Below, one piece after another: positions 18,888 through 26,140 of a stretch of DNA of 64,000 nt. The translations under genes and the position numbers were made by a program. Numbering within the stretch: the stretch's first letter is position 1; every line of letters starts with the position of its first letter. A model generated the notes under the pieces. That model was not told where the DNA came from. It ran no database searches and was given only the letters and a program-made list of their open reading frames with translations. This stretch comes from Skermanella stibiiresistens SB22 (GTDB taxonomy: Bacteria > Pseudomonadota > Alphaproteobacteria > Azospirillales > Azospirillaceae): the NCBI RefSeq assembly GCF_000576635.1, contig NZ_AVFL01000016.1, positions 62,001 through 126,000 on the forward strand, in the 5' to 3' direction.

Positions 18888-19100
18888 ATGGGTTCCTTCA
18901 GCCTCTTCCATTGGATCGTCGTTCTGGCGGCGGTCATGCTGCTGTTCGGCACCAAGCGGATTCCGCAGGCCATGGGCGACATCGCCCGCGGCATGAAACA
19001 ATTCCGCAGCGGGTTGCGGGAGGAAGAGACCCCCGAGGTCGCCACCGCCCCCGTCAACCGCGCTCCCGAACTGCCGCGGGACACCGTGTCGCGCGGCTGA
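18888..19100 (+). CDS. tatA: Twin-arginine translocase subunit TatA
   Basis: A 70-residue TatA/E protein: a short N-terminal membrane helix (LFHWIVVLAAVMLLFG), the FGTKRIP hinge, an amphipathic helix (QAMGDIARGMKQFRSGLREEE) and a polar tail. TatA oligomers form the membrane-weakening pore for folded proteins with twin-arginine signals. GGGAGAT lies 8 bases before the ATG. No tatB or tatC is in the window, so this copy is separated from the rest of the system, whose location cannot be seen. A strong terminator follows. A Tat-type signal is visible in the binding protein at 34664. Confidence 0.92.
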   Translation: MGSFSLFHWIVVLAAVMLLFGTKRIPQAMGDIARGMKQFRSGLREEETPEVATAPVNRAPELPRDTVSRG

Positions 19101-19157
19101 TGACTCGCTAGCCGCTGCCGGCGGCCGGCAAGTGAAAACCGGATGACCGGAACGACC

Positions 19158-19186
19158 ATCGCCCCCGCCAGTCGGGGGCGATTTTT
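19158..19186 (+). terminator. Intrinsic terminator after tatA
   Basis: A perfect 10-base stem (ATCGCCCCCG/CGGGGGCGAT) with a CCAGT loop is followed directly by a run of T. This is a textbook rho-independent terminator and makes tatA monocistronic. Confidence 0.92.
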
Positions 19187-19317
19187 CCAGGACGCCGCCG
19201 GAATATGGGCGCGGTGATTTACGCGACGTTAACATATCGGCGGCTACTTCATCGTATGATGGGGAATACGTTCAATAAGCCGGAACGGCGCGGCGCCTCC
19301 GGCCCGGATCGCGTCCG

Positions 19318-20202
19318 ATGAGACTCAAATCCACCGCGATGGCGCTTGGTCTGGTGCTGACCTTCGCCGCCGGAGCTTGGCTGAGCACCGTGATGCTGGC
19401 GCCACCCCGCCGCGCGATGACGGTGCCGGTGGAAGTGGCGCAGGCTCCCATCCAGCCAGCCGAAATCACGTCCAAGGCTCCCCCCGCCCCAGTCCAGCCA
19501 CCGGCGGCCAGCACCGTGCTGCCCCCTTTGCCTCCCACCCCGGCGCCTGCCCCCGAGCCCGAGCCTGCTCCCATGGCCGAGCCTGCTCCCATGGCTCAGC
19601 CAGCGCCTCCGGAACCGCTTCCCGCTCCGGAGGCGATCCCCGTCCCCGAGATGCCCGCCGTTCCCGAACCGACAGCGGCCGTGCCCATCCCCGAGCCAAC
19701 GGCCGCCGCTCCCGGTTCCGCTCCCTCTGCCCCGGCCGAAGCGCCGGAACCGGCGCCCGCCGCCGCTCCCACGCCGACCCCGCCACCTCCCGCCGTCGCC
19801 GAACCCGATCGCGCGCCGGTGATCGATCCGGGTTTGTCCGCGCTGAGCGATCTCGTGGCGAAACGGCCCGCACCACCGCCACCACCGCCCGAGGTCAAGG
19901 CGGCACAACCACCCGAGGTCAAGGCGGCACAACCGCCTCCAGCATCCCCGCGAGCCCTGGCGAGCCGCTATTTCACCGTCCAGGTCGGCAGCTTCCAGGA
20001 TCCCGCCAACGCGGCGAGCCTCGTCCGGGAGTTGTCGGCGAAGGGGTGGGAGGCATTCGCCGCCGACTGGACCAACAGCGCGGGCAAGACCTGGAAGGTC
20101 GTCCGCGTCGGACGTTATCAGACGGAGAAGGAGGCGACCGACGCCTCGGCGGAGCTGCGGAGTGCGGCAAATCTTCGCGGTAATGTCCTGAACATCCGGT
20201 AA
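19318..20202 (+). CDS. Proline-rich SPOR-domain envelope protein
   Basis: A 294-residue protein with an N-terminal hydrophobic segment (about residues 6-28; signal anchor or signal peptide), a long Pro/Ala/Glu-rich linker (about 35-215) and a C-terminal SPOR domain beginning YFTVQVGSFQDPANAASLV and including KVVRVGRYQTEKEATDA. SPOR domains bind denuded peptidoglycan glycan strands at division septa, so a role in cell-wall or division processes is likely. The linker contains an in-frame 24-base tandem repeat encoding PPEVKAAQ twice. The ribosome-binding site is weak. It is a single gene. Confidence 0.85.
   Translation: MRLKSTAMALGLVLTFAAGAWLSTVMLAPPRRAMTVPVEVAQAPIQPAEITSKAPPAPVQPPAASTVLPPLPPTPAPAPEPEPAPMAEPAPMAQPAPPEPLPAPEAIPVPEMPAVPEPTAAVPIPEPTAAAPGSAPSAPAEAPEPAPAAAPTPTPPPPAVAEPDRAPVIDPGLSALSDLVAKRPAPPPPPPEVKAAQPPEVKAAQPPPASPRALASRYFTVQVGSFQDPANAASLVRELSAKGWEAFAADWTNSAGKTWKVVRVGRYQTEKEATDASAELRSAANLRGNVLNIR
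19888..19934 (+). repeat. 24-base tandem repeat in the SPOR protein linker
   Basis: CCCGAGGTCAAGGCGGCACA and its flanks repeat at a spacing of 24 bases (copies beginning at 19888 and 19912), adding one eight-residue PPEVKAAQ unit without breaking the frame. Such repeats often vary in copy number between strains. Confidence 0.85.
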
Positions 20203-20333
20203 ATCACAATTTCCTTATGGTCACTGTTGATTGGACGAAGGCGGACTGGGTAGATTGGACGCCACTGGTGTAGGCCACAACCAATAATAATCAGCCCCTG
20301 CCGCGGGGTTGGGCGCCGGAGGAAACGCCATCC

Positions 20334-20726
20334 ATGACCCAATCCGTCCTAGTCGCCGATGACGAGCCGAGCATCCTGCTCTCGCTCCAGTTCATGCTCC
20401 GGAAGGCGGGGTTCGAAGTCCGTCTGGCCCGGACCGGCGAGGAGGTGCTCGAGGCCGTCGCCCAATCGGCTCCCGACCTGATCCTGCTCGACGCCATGAT
20501 GCCAAAGCGCGACGGCTTCGACGTCTGCCAGACGATCCGGGCCAATCCCGAGCATCGCGACCTGCCGATCATCATGCTGACGGCCAAGAGTCGCGATGTC
20601 GAACGGCAGAAGGGCATGGCGATGGGCGCCACCGACTACGTCACCAAGCCGTTCTCGACCCGCGATCTGGTCGAGACGGTGCGGAAGCACCTCGCCACCG
20701 CCTCGACCCCCGTGCTGGAGCGATAG
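20334..20726 (+). CDS. Single-domain CheY-like response regulator
   Basis: A 130-residue receiver domain with no output domain. The acidic pocket is DDE at residues 9-11, the phosphoacceptor is D53 in LLDAMMP, the switch threonine is in MLTAK, and the conserved lysine is in VTKPF. GGAGGAAACG lies upstream. Its stop is four bases before the sensor-exonuclease start, so it heads that operon. It probably receives phosphate from the symporter-histidine kinase encoded two genes later, because the intervening sensor has lost its own phosphoacceptor histidine. Confidence 0.93.
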   Translation: MTQSVLVADDEPSILLSLQFMLRKAGFEVRLARTGEEVLEAVAQSAPDLILLDAMMPKRDGFDVCQTIRANPEHRDLPIIMLTAKSRDVERQKGMAMGATDYVTKPFSTRDLVETVRKHLATASTPVLER

Positions 20727-20730
20727 ATCC

Positions 20731-22833
20731 ATGAACGGACGCCGCGGACTGGCCTCCCTCTTCGTGGCGGCTGGCGGGGGTGCGGCATCGCTGATCATCC
20801 TGCTGGCGGTGGCGCTATCCCAGGGCGACGGTGTCGGAAATCCCATGGTCACCCAGACCGTCGCCGCCGTCGCCATCGCCGTGGGCGCGGTGTTCGCGCT
20901 GTGGCTGCTGGTGGATGGCAAGGTGCTGCGTCCCCTGCTGGCGTTGGCGGGCGAGACCCGGGTGATCAGCCATGGCACCACCGCCGCCCGCGTCCCGCCG
21001 GAGCGCTACGCCGGGTTGGCCCCCCTGCCCCAGGCGATCAACGAGCTTGGCGAGAAGCTGGCCGCCGCCCGGTCGGACATCGACCGCGCCGTGGAGTCCT
21101 CGACCGCCGTGGTCCAGGAGCAGAAGAGCCGGCTGTCCACCCTGCTGCGCGACCTGCACGAGGGCGTTCTGGTCTGCAACCACCAGCATCAGATCCTGCT
21201 GTACAATCAGGCCGCGCTGACGCTGCTGCACCTGACCGGCGATCTCGGCATCGGCCGCAACCTGCTTCAGGTCGTGACCCGGGCGCCGGTGCTCCACACG
21301 CTGGAGCGCCTGACCCTGCGCGTCAAGGCCGGGCGGCACCTCAGCCACCCGATGGGCGTCACGGCCGAGTTCGTCGCCGCGACCACCGATGGCCGCTACC
21401 TGCTGGAAGGCAGGATGAGCCTGATCCTCCAAGACGACGACGTGATCACCGGCTATGTCGTGACCTTCGACGATGTCACCGCCGAGCTTGCGGTGCTGGG
21501 CAAGCGCGACGCCGTGCTGCGCGCCGCGACCGAGGGCTTCCGGCCGCCGGTCGCCAACCTGCTCGCGGCGGCGGAGACGCTGTCGGACAATCCCGACCTG
21601 GACGCCGCGTCACGCCGGGCGTTCGAGCAGGTGATCCTGGACGAATGCGCCGCCCTGTCGCGGCGGCTGGAAAGCGTCACGGACGATTACCGGAGCATCA
21701 TCACCGGCGCGTGGCCGATGAGCGATGTCCACACCGGCAACCTGATCAACCTCGTGATCGCGCGGACCACGGCGGCGGGCGGCCCGACCATCACTCTGAC
21801 GGGCCTGCCGCTCTGGCTGCATGGCGACAGCTATAGCCTCGTCGTGCTGCTGGACCATCTGGTGCGCCGGCTGGGCGAGGTCACCGGGGTCGGCGATTTC
21901 GATCTCGCGGCGGAAACCGACGGGCGGTGGGTCTATATCGACATCACGTGGAGCGGCACCCCCGTCGGTTCCTCCACGGTCGACAGCTGGATGGACCAGC
22001 CGCTGCCCGACGCCTTGGGCGGCTTGACCGTCAGCGACGCGCTCCAGCACCACCGCAGCGAGCTGTGGTGCGACGCGCCGCGGCCGGGCATCGCCCGCAT
22101 GCGGGTGCCGCTGCCGCCAACCGTGGAACTGCATGGCCACTCCGACCGCTCGGCCCCGTCCGCCCGGCCCGAGTTCTTCGACTTCTCGCTGCTGCGGCAG
22201 CCGATCGCCACGACCGAACTGGGGCGGACGCCGCTCGACCAGCTGACCTTCGTGGTGTTCGACACCGAGACCACCGGGCTGCGCCCGTCCGATGGCGACG
22301 AGATCATCCAGATCGCCGGCGTCCGGATCGTCAACGGTCGCATCCTGACCGGCGAGACCTTCAGCCAGCTGGTCGACCCCGGACGCCCGATTCCGCCGGA
22401 GACGATCCAGTTCCACGGCGTCACCAACGACATGGTGCGTGGCAAGCCCAAGGCTTCGGTCGTGCTGCCGCAGTTCCACCTGTTCGTGTCGGGCGCCGTG
22501 CTGATCGCGCACAACGCCGCCTTCGACCTCAAGTTCCTGAAAATGAAGGAGAAGGTCAGCGGCGTCAAATTCGACCATCCGGTGCTGGATACCATGCTGC
22601 TGTCGCGCCAGCTCCAGGGACAGGACGCCGACCACACGCTCGACGGCATCGCCAAGCGGCTCGGAATCCAGGTGGTCGACCGCCACACGGCGCTGGGCGA
22701 CAGCCTGCTGACCGCCGCCATATTCCTGAGCTTCGTCGACATGCTGCGCGAGCAGAACGTCGTCACGCTGGACGACGCGATCCGGAGCGCTAACATCCTG
22801 GTCGAGCTGCACGCGCGGGAACGGGCGTTTTGA
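20731..22833 (+). CDS. Membrane sensor with degenerate kinase core fused to a DEDDh 3'-5' exonuclease
   Basis: A 700-residue fusion. Two membrane helices (about 6-30 and 42-62) are followed by a HAMP-like linker, a PAS-like region (about 135-250) and a histidine-kinase-like core that looks dead: TEGFRPPV stands where SHELRTPL is expected, with E268 in the phosphoacceptor position, and the N and G1 boxes are not recognisable. The C-terminal 200 residues are a DnaQ-type exonuclease with Exo I FDTETTGL (D511, E513), Exo II HNAAFDLKFL (D599) and Exo III HTALGD (H652, D657), all intact. The sensor part probably regulates or localises nuclease activity. It is coupled to the next gene by a TTG/TGA overlap. 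Confidence 0.88.
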   Translation: MNGRRGLASLFVAAGGGAASLIILLAVALSQGDGVGNPMVTQTVAAVAIAVGAVFALWLLVDGKVLRPLLALAGETRVISHGTTAARVPPERYAGLAPLPQAINELGEKLAAARSDIDRAVESSTAVVQEQKSRLSTLLRDLHEGVLVCNHQHQILLYNQAALTLLHLTGDLGIGRNLLQVVTRAPVLHTLERLTLRVKAGRHLSHPMGVTAEFVAATTDGRYLLEGRMSLILQDDDVITGYVVTFDDVTAELAVLGKRDAVLRAATEGFRPPVANLLAAAETLSDNPDLDAASRRAFEQVILDECAALSRRLESVTDDYRSIITGAWPMSDVHTGNLINLVIARTTAAGGPTITLTGLPLWLHGDSYSLVVLLDHLVRRLGEVTGVGDFDLAAETDGRWVYIDITWSGTPVGSSTVDSWMDQPLPDALGGLTVSDALQHHRSELWCDAPRPGIARMRVPLPPTVELHGHSDRSAPSARPEFFDFSLLRQPIATTELGRTPLDQLTFVVFDTETTGLRPSDGDEIIQIAGVRIVNGRILTGETFSQLVDPGRPIPPETIQFHGVTNDMVRGKPKASVVLPQFHLFVSGAVLIAHNAAFDLKFLKMKEKVSGVKFDHPVLDTMLLSRQLQGQDADHTLDGIAKRLGIQVVDRHTALGDSLLTAAIFLSFVDMLREQNVVTLDDAIRSANILVELHARERAF

Positions 22834-23069
22834 GTGGGCGCCGCCCCCCGGAGCCGTATGGGCGAGCGGGTGGCGACCGCCTGATCGCGCTGTTCCTGCT
22901 GGCGCTGGTGCTGTTCAACCCTCCCCTGCTGGCGGCGTTCGGAGCACCGGCGACGCTGTTCGGCTGGCCATCCTTGCCGATCTACATCTTCGGGGTGTGG
23001 CTGGCCATCATAGCGCTGATCGCCCTGGCGATGGAGCGCAAAGGGCGCGACGGGGACGACAGGGGATGA
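22830..23069 (+). CDS. Small membrane protein linked to the symporter-kinase
   Basis: A 79-residue protein with two hydrophobic helices (LIALFLLALVLFNPPLLAAF and LPIYIFGVWLAIIALIALAM) and a charged C-terminus. The TTG start at 22830 overlaps the exonuclease stop, and the stop overlaps the symporter-kinase ATG (ATGA), so all three should be made together. Size, topology and position resemble the small subunits (DUF4212/DUF485 type) that accompany some sodium:solute symporters. I infer that it is an accessory subunit of the protein encoded next. Confidence 0.8.
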   Translation: MSGRRPPEPYGRAGGDRLIALFLLALVLFNPPLLAAFGAPATLFGWPSLPIYIFGVWLAIIALIALAMERKGRDGDDRG

Positions 23070-25828
23070 TCCCGGCGCCGCTGATCGCGGCGGCGTCCTT
23101 CGCCTATCTGTTCCTGCTGTTCGCGATCGCCTGGGCGGCCGACCGCAAGGCCGACAAGCGCGCCGAACGCCGGGCCGAGGGCGGCTGGAGCGCCGTCGCC
23201 AGTCCCTATGTCTACGCCCTGTCGCTCGGCGTGTTCTGCACGACTTGGACCTTCTACGGCAGCGTCGGGCGCGCGGCGACCCAGGGCATCGGTTTCCTAC
23301 CGGTCTATCTCGGCCCGACGCTGGTCATGGTCCTGGCGCCACTGGTCATCGCCAAGATCCTGCGGATCGCGCGCAAGCAGCGCAGCACCTCGATCGCGGA
23401 TTTCATCGCGTCGCGCTATGGCAAGAGCCACCTGCTGGGCGGGTTGGTCGCCGGCATCGCCGTGTTTGGCGTGACACCCTACATAGCGCTTCAGCTGAAG
23501 GCGGTCTCCGTCAGCTTCGACGTGCTGGCCGGAACCGACCCATCCGGATTCGGCGCTGGGCCGCAAGTGACATTCCTGGCGGACAAGGCTTTCCACGTGG
23601 CCTTGCTGATGGCGGCCTTCGCGATCGTCTTCGGCACCCGCAACATCGACGCCACCGAGCACCACCGCGGCATGGTCGCCGCCATCGCGTTCGAGAGCGT
23701 GGTCAAGCTGGTGTCCTTCCTGGCGGTCGGCGTGATGGTGGTGTGGGGCATCCATGACGGTTTCGGCGATCTGGCCGAGCGCGTCGCCGCCGCCCCGGCC
23801 ATAGCCCGCCTGCTGACGGCGGAGCCCGCGCTGGCCGATGGCGGCTGGATTACCGTCACGCTGCTGTCGATGGCCGCGATCATCTGCCTGCCGCGCCAGT
23901 TCCAGGTGATGGTGGTGGAGAACATGCGCGAGTCGCATCTGCGCCGCGCCATGTGGCTGTTCCCGCTCTATATGCTGCTGATCAACCTGTTCGTGCTGCC
24001 TGTGGCCGTGACCGGGCTGCTGCTGTTCCCCGACGGCAAGGTCGATCCCGACATGTTCGTGCTGGCGCTTCCCCTGTCGGAGGGCTGGCGCGGACTGGCG
24101 CTGCTGGCCTTCCTGGGTGGGCTATCGGCCGCCACCAGCATGATCATCGTGGAGACGGTGGCGCTCAGCACCATGGTATCCAACGACCTCGTCATCCCGG
24201 CGCTGCTGGGATTGCGGGTGCTGAAACTGGAGCGCCATCCCGACCTGACCCGGCTGATCCTGGCGATCCGCCGGATCGCCATCGTGGTCATCCTGCTGCT
24301 GGGCTACGCCTATTTCCGGTTCGCCGGCAGCGCCTACGCGCTGGGAGCGATCGGGCTGATCTCCTTCGCGGCCGTTGCGCAATTCGCGCCGGCCTTGCTG
24401 GGCGGGATCTTCTGGAGCCGGGCGACGCGGCTCGGCGCCATCGCTGGGCTCGTGGCCGGCATCGCGGCTTGGACCTACACGCTGCTGCTGCCGTCCTTCG
24501 CCCGTTCCGGCTGGCTGGACCCGTCGTTCCTGTCGGAGGGGCCCGGCGGCGTCACCTTGCTGCGCCCCTACGCGCTATTCGGCCTGGAAGGTCTGGACCC
24601 GCTGTCGCACGCGCTGTTCTGGAGCATGGTCGCCAATGTCGGGCTGTTCGTCGGCATCTCGCTGTTCACCAAACCCAGCGTGGGCGAGCGGGTCCAGGCC
24701 CTCGCCTTCGTCGATGTCTTCCGGCAGAACGAACGGTCGGTCGAAACCGGGACATGGCGCGGCGACACCACCGTCGGCGAGCTGATCGCCCTGGTCAGCC
24801 GCTTCCTGGGCCCGGCGCGGGCGGAACAGGCCTTCGTCGGTTTCGCGCGCGGCCGCAACATGGACCTGCGGCGCGATCGCAAGGCGACCGCCGAACTGAT
24901 GCGCCTGGGCGAACGGCTGATGGCCGGCGCGATCGGCGCCGCGTCGGCGCGGGTGGCGCTCGCCTCCGCCGTGAAGGGCGGCGAGGTCACCATGGCCGAG
25001 CTGCTGCGGATGCTGGACGAGACCAGCCAGGTGCTGGAATACAGCCGCCAGCTCGAACAGAAGTCCGCCGAATTGGAGCGCACCTCGGCGGCGCTCCGTG
25101 CCGCCAACGAGAAGCTGCTGGAGGTCGACCGCCTGAAGGACGACTTCCTATCGACCGTCACGCACGAGTTGCGCACACCGCTGACCTCCGTCCGCGCCTT
25201 CGCGGAGATCCTGCACGACAACCCCGATATCGACCCCGAGCAGTCGCGCGAGTTCCTGAGCGTGATCATCCGCGAGAGCGAGCGGCTGACCCGGCTGATC
25301 AACCAAGTGCTGGACATGGCGAAGATAGAGGCTGGCGAGGTCGATTGGACGATCGGGCCGGTCGACCTCGCCGCCATCATGCGCAACGCGGCCGCGACGA
25401 CGGCCCAAGTCTTCAAGGACAAGGATGTGGCCCTGGAGGTCGCCATCCCGGCGCAGGTGCCGATCGTCCAGGGCGATCACGACCGGCTGACCCAGGTGGC
25501 GATGAACCTGCTGTCGAACGCCGCCAAGTTCACCCCGTCCGGCACGGGCCGGGTCGTGGTCTCGGTCGCGCCGGTCGCCGAGGGCGTCAAGGTCGCGGTC
25601 ACCGACAACGGACCGGGCATCGCGGCGAAGGACGCGGAGATCGTGTTCGACCGGTTCCGACAGGTGGGAGACACAATGACGGACAAGCCACAAGGCACCG
25701 GGCTGGGTCTCGCCATCTGCAAGAGCATCGTCGAGCATCTGGGCGGCAGGATCTGGGTGGACACCGCTCCCGGACAGGGAGCCACCTTCGCCTTCGTCAT
25801 TCCGTATCCGAAACAGATGACCGTGTGA
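23066..25828 (+). CDS. Sodium:solute symporter-STAC-histidine kinase fusion (CrbS-like)
   Basis: A 920-residue sensor. Residues about 1-545 form an SLC5-type sodium:solute symporter with many membrane helices; about 560-650 match the STAC linker (TTVGELIALVSRFLGPARAE); a coiled coil then leads to a HisKA domain with H700 in THELRTPLTSVRAF and a complete HATPase (MNLLSNAAKF, DNGPGI, GTGLGLAI). It lacks a C-terminal receiver. Such proteins sense an external solute through the transporter part; the CrbS family responds to acetate. The likely partner is the CheY-like protein at 20334, or a distant LuxR-type regulator such as that at 52082. GGGG lies directly before the ATG. Confidence 0.92.
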   Translation: MIPAPLIAAASFAYLFLLFAIAWAADRKADKRAERRAEGGWSAVASPYVYALSLGVFCTTWTFYGSVGRAATQGIGFLPVYLGPTLVMVLAPLVIAKILRIARKQRSTSIADFIASRYGKSHLLGGLVAGIAVFGVTPYIALQLKAVSVSFDVLAGTDPSGFGAGPQVTFLADKAFHVALLMAAFAIVFGTRNIDATEHHRGMVAAIAFESVVKLVSFLAVGVMVVWGIHDGFGDLAERVAAAPAIARLLTAEPALADGGWITVTLLSMAAIICLPRQFQVMVVENMRESHLRRAMWLFPLYMLLINLFVLPVAVTGLLLFPDGKVDPDMFVLALPLSEGWRGLALLAFLGGLSAATSMIIVETVALSTMVSNDLVIPALLGLRVLKLERHPDLTRLILAIRRIAIVVILLLGYAYFRFAGSAYALGAIGLISFAAVAQFAPALLGGIFWSRATRLGAIAGLVAGIAAWTYTLLLPSFARSGWLDPSFLSEGPGGVTLLRPYALFGLEGLDPLSHALFWSMVANVGLFVGISLFTKPSVGERVQALAFVDVFRQNERSVETGTWRGDTTVGELIALVSRFLGPARAEQAFVGFARGRNMDLRRDRKATAELMRLGERLMAGAIGAASARVALASAVKGGEVTMAELLRMLDETSQVLEYSRQLEQKSAELERTSAALRAANEKLLEVDRLKDDFLSTVTHELRTPLTSVRAFAEILHDNPDIDPEQSREFLSVIIRESERLTRLINQVLDMAKIEAGEVDWTIGPVDLAAIMRNAAATTAQVFKDKDVALEVAIPAQVPIVQGDHDRLTQVAMNLLSNAAKFTPSGTGRVVVSVAPVAEGVKVAVTDNGPGIAAKDAEIVFDRFRQVGDTMTDKPQGTGLGLAICKSIVEHLGGRIWVDTAPGQGATFAFVIPYPKQMTV

Positions 25829-25879
25829 TCATCCGCGCCGGGCGCTGTTGGGGAAAGGGCAACAGGACGGAGGATCACC

Positions 25880-26044
25880 ATGGCCGAACGGCAGCACCCA
25901 ACCTCGAAGGACCTCGAGGACAGGCCCAAGACACCGAACATCCCCCGTCCGCCTTCCAAGGAGGAGGTCGACGAGATCAGCGAGGCGCAAGCCATGATCA
26001 CCGACGACTGGACCGGCGAGGGCGGCAAGCCCGCCGACAAATAG
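25880..26044 (+). CDS. Hypothetical 54-residue proline-rich acidic protein
   Basis: A short open frame with an excellent ribosome-binding site (GGAGGATCACC before the ATG). It begins MAERQHPTSKDLEDRP, contains PNIPRPPSKEEVDEISEAQ and ends DDWTGEGGKPADK. It is hydrophilic, with no signal or membrane segment, and is probably largely disordered. I do not recognise a family. It begins 51 bases after the symporter-kinase stop and ends just before a strong terminator, so it is likely the last gene of that operon, although its own promoter is possible. Confidence 0.7.
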   Translation: MAERQHPTSKDLEDRPKTPNIPRPPSKEEVDEISEAQAMITDDWTGEGGKPADK

Positions 26045-26078
26045 ACAGCCGGATCGGCCCTTGGCATAATTCGGAACG

Positions 26079-26119
26079 AAAAAGGCCGGCGGGAGATTGG
26101 ATCTCCCGCCGGCCTTTTT
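26079..26119. terminator. Bidirectional intrinsic terminator
   Basis: A perfect 19-base stem starting AAAAAGGCCGGCGGG, with a TGG loop and ending in CCTTTTT. It has a T tract in both directions and separates the convergent symporter-kinase operon and the sigma-factor gene. Confidence 0.95.
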
Positions 26120-26140
26120 CGTCGTCTCGATGGGGCGGAC

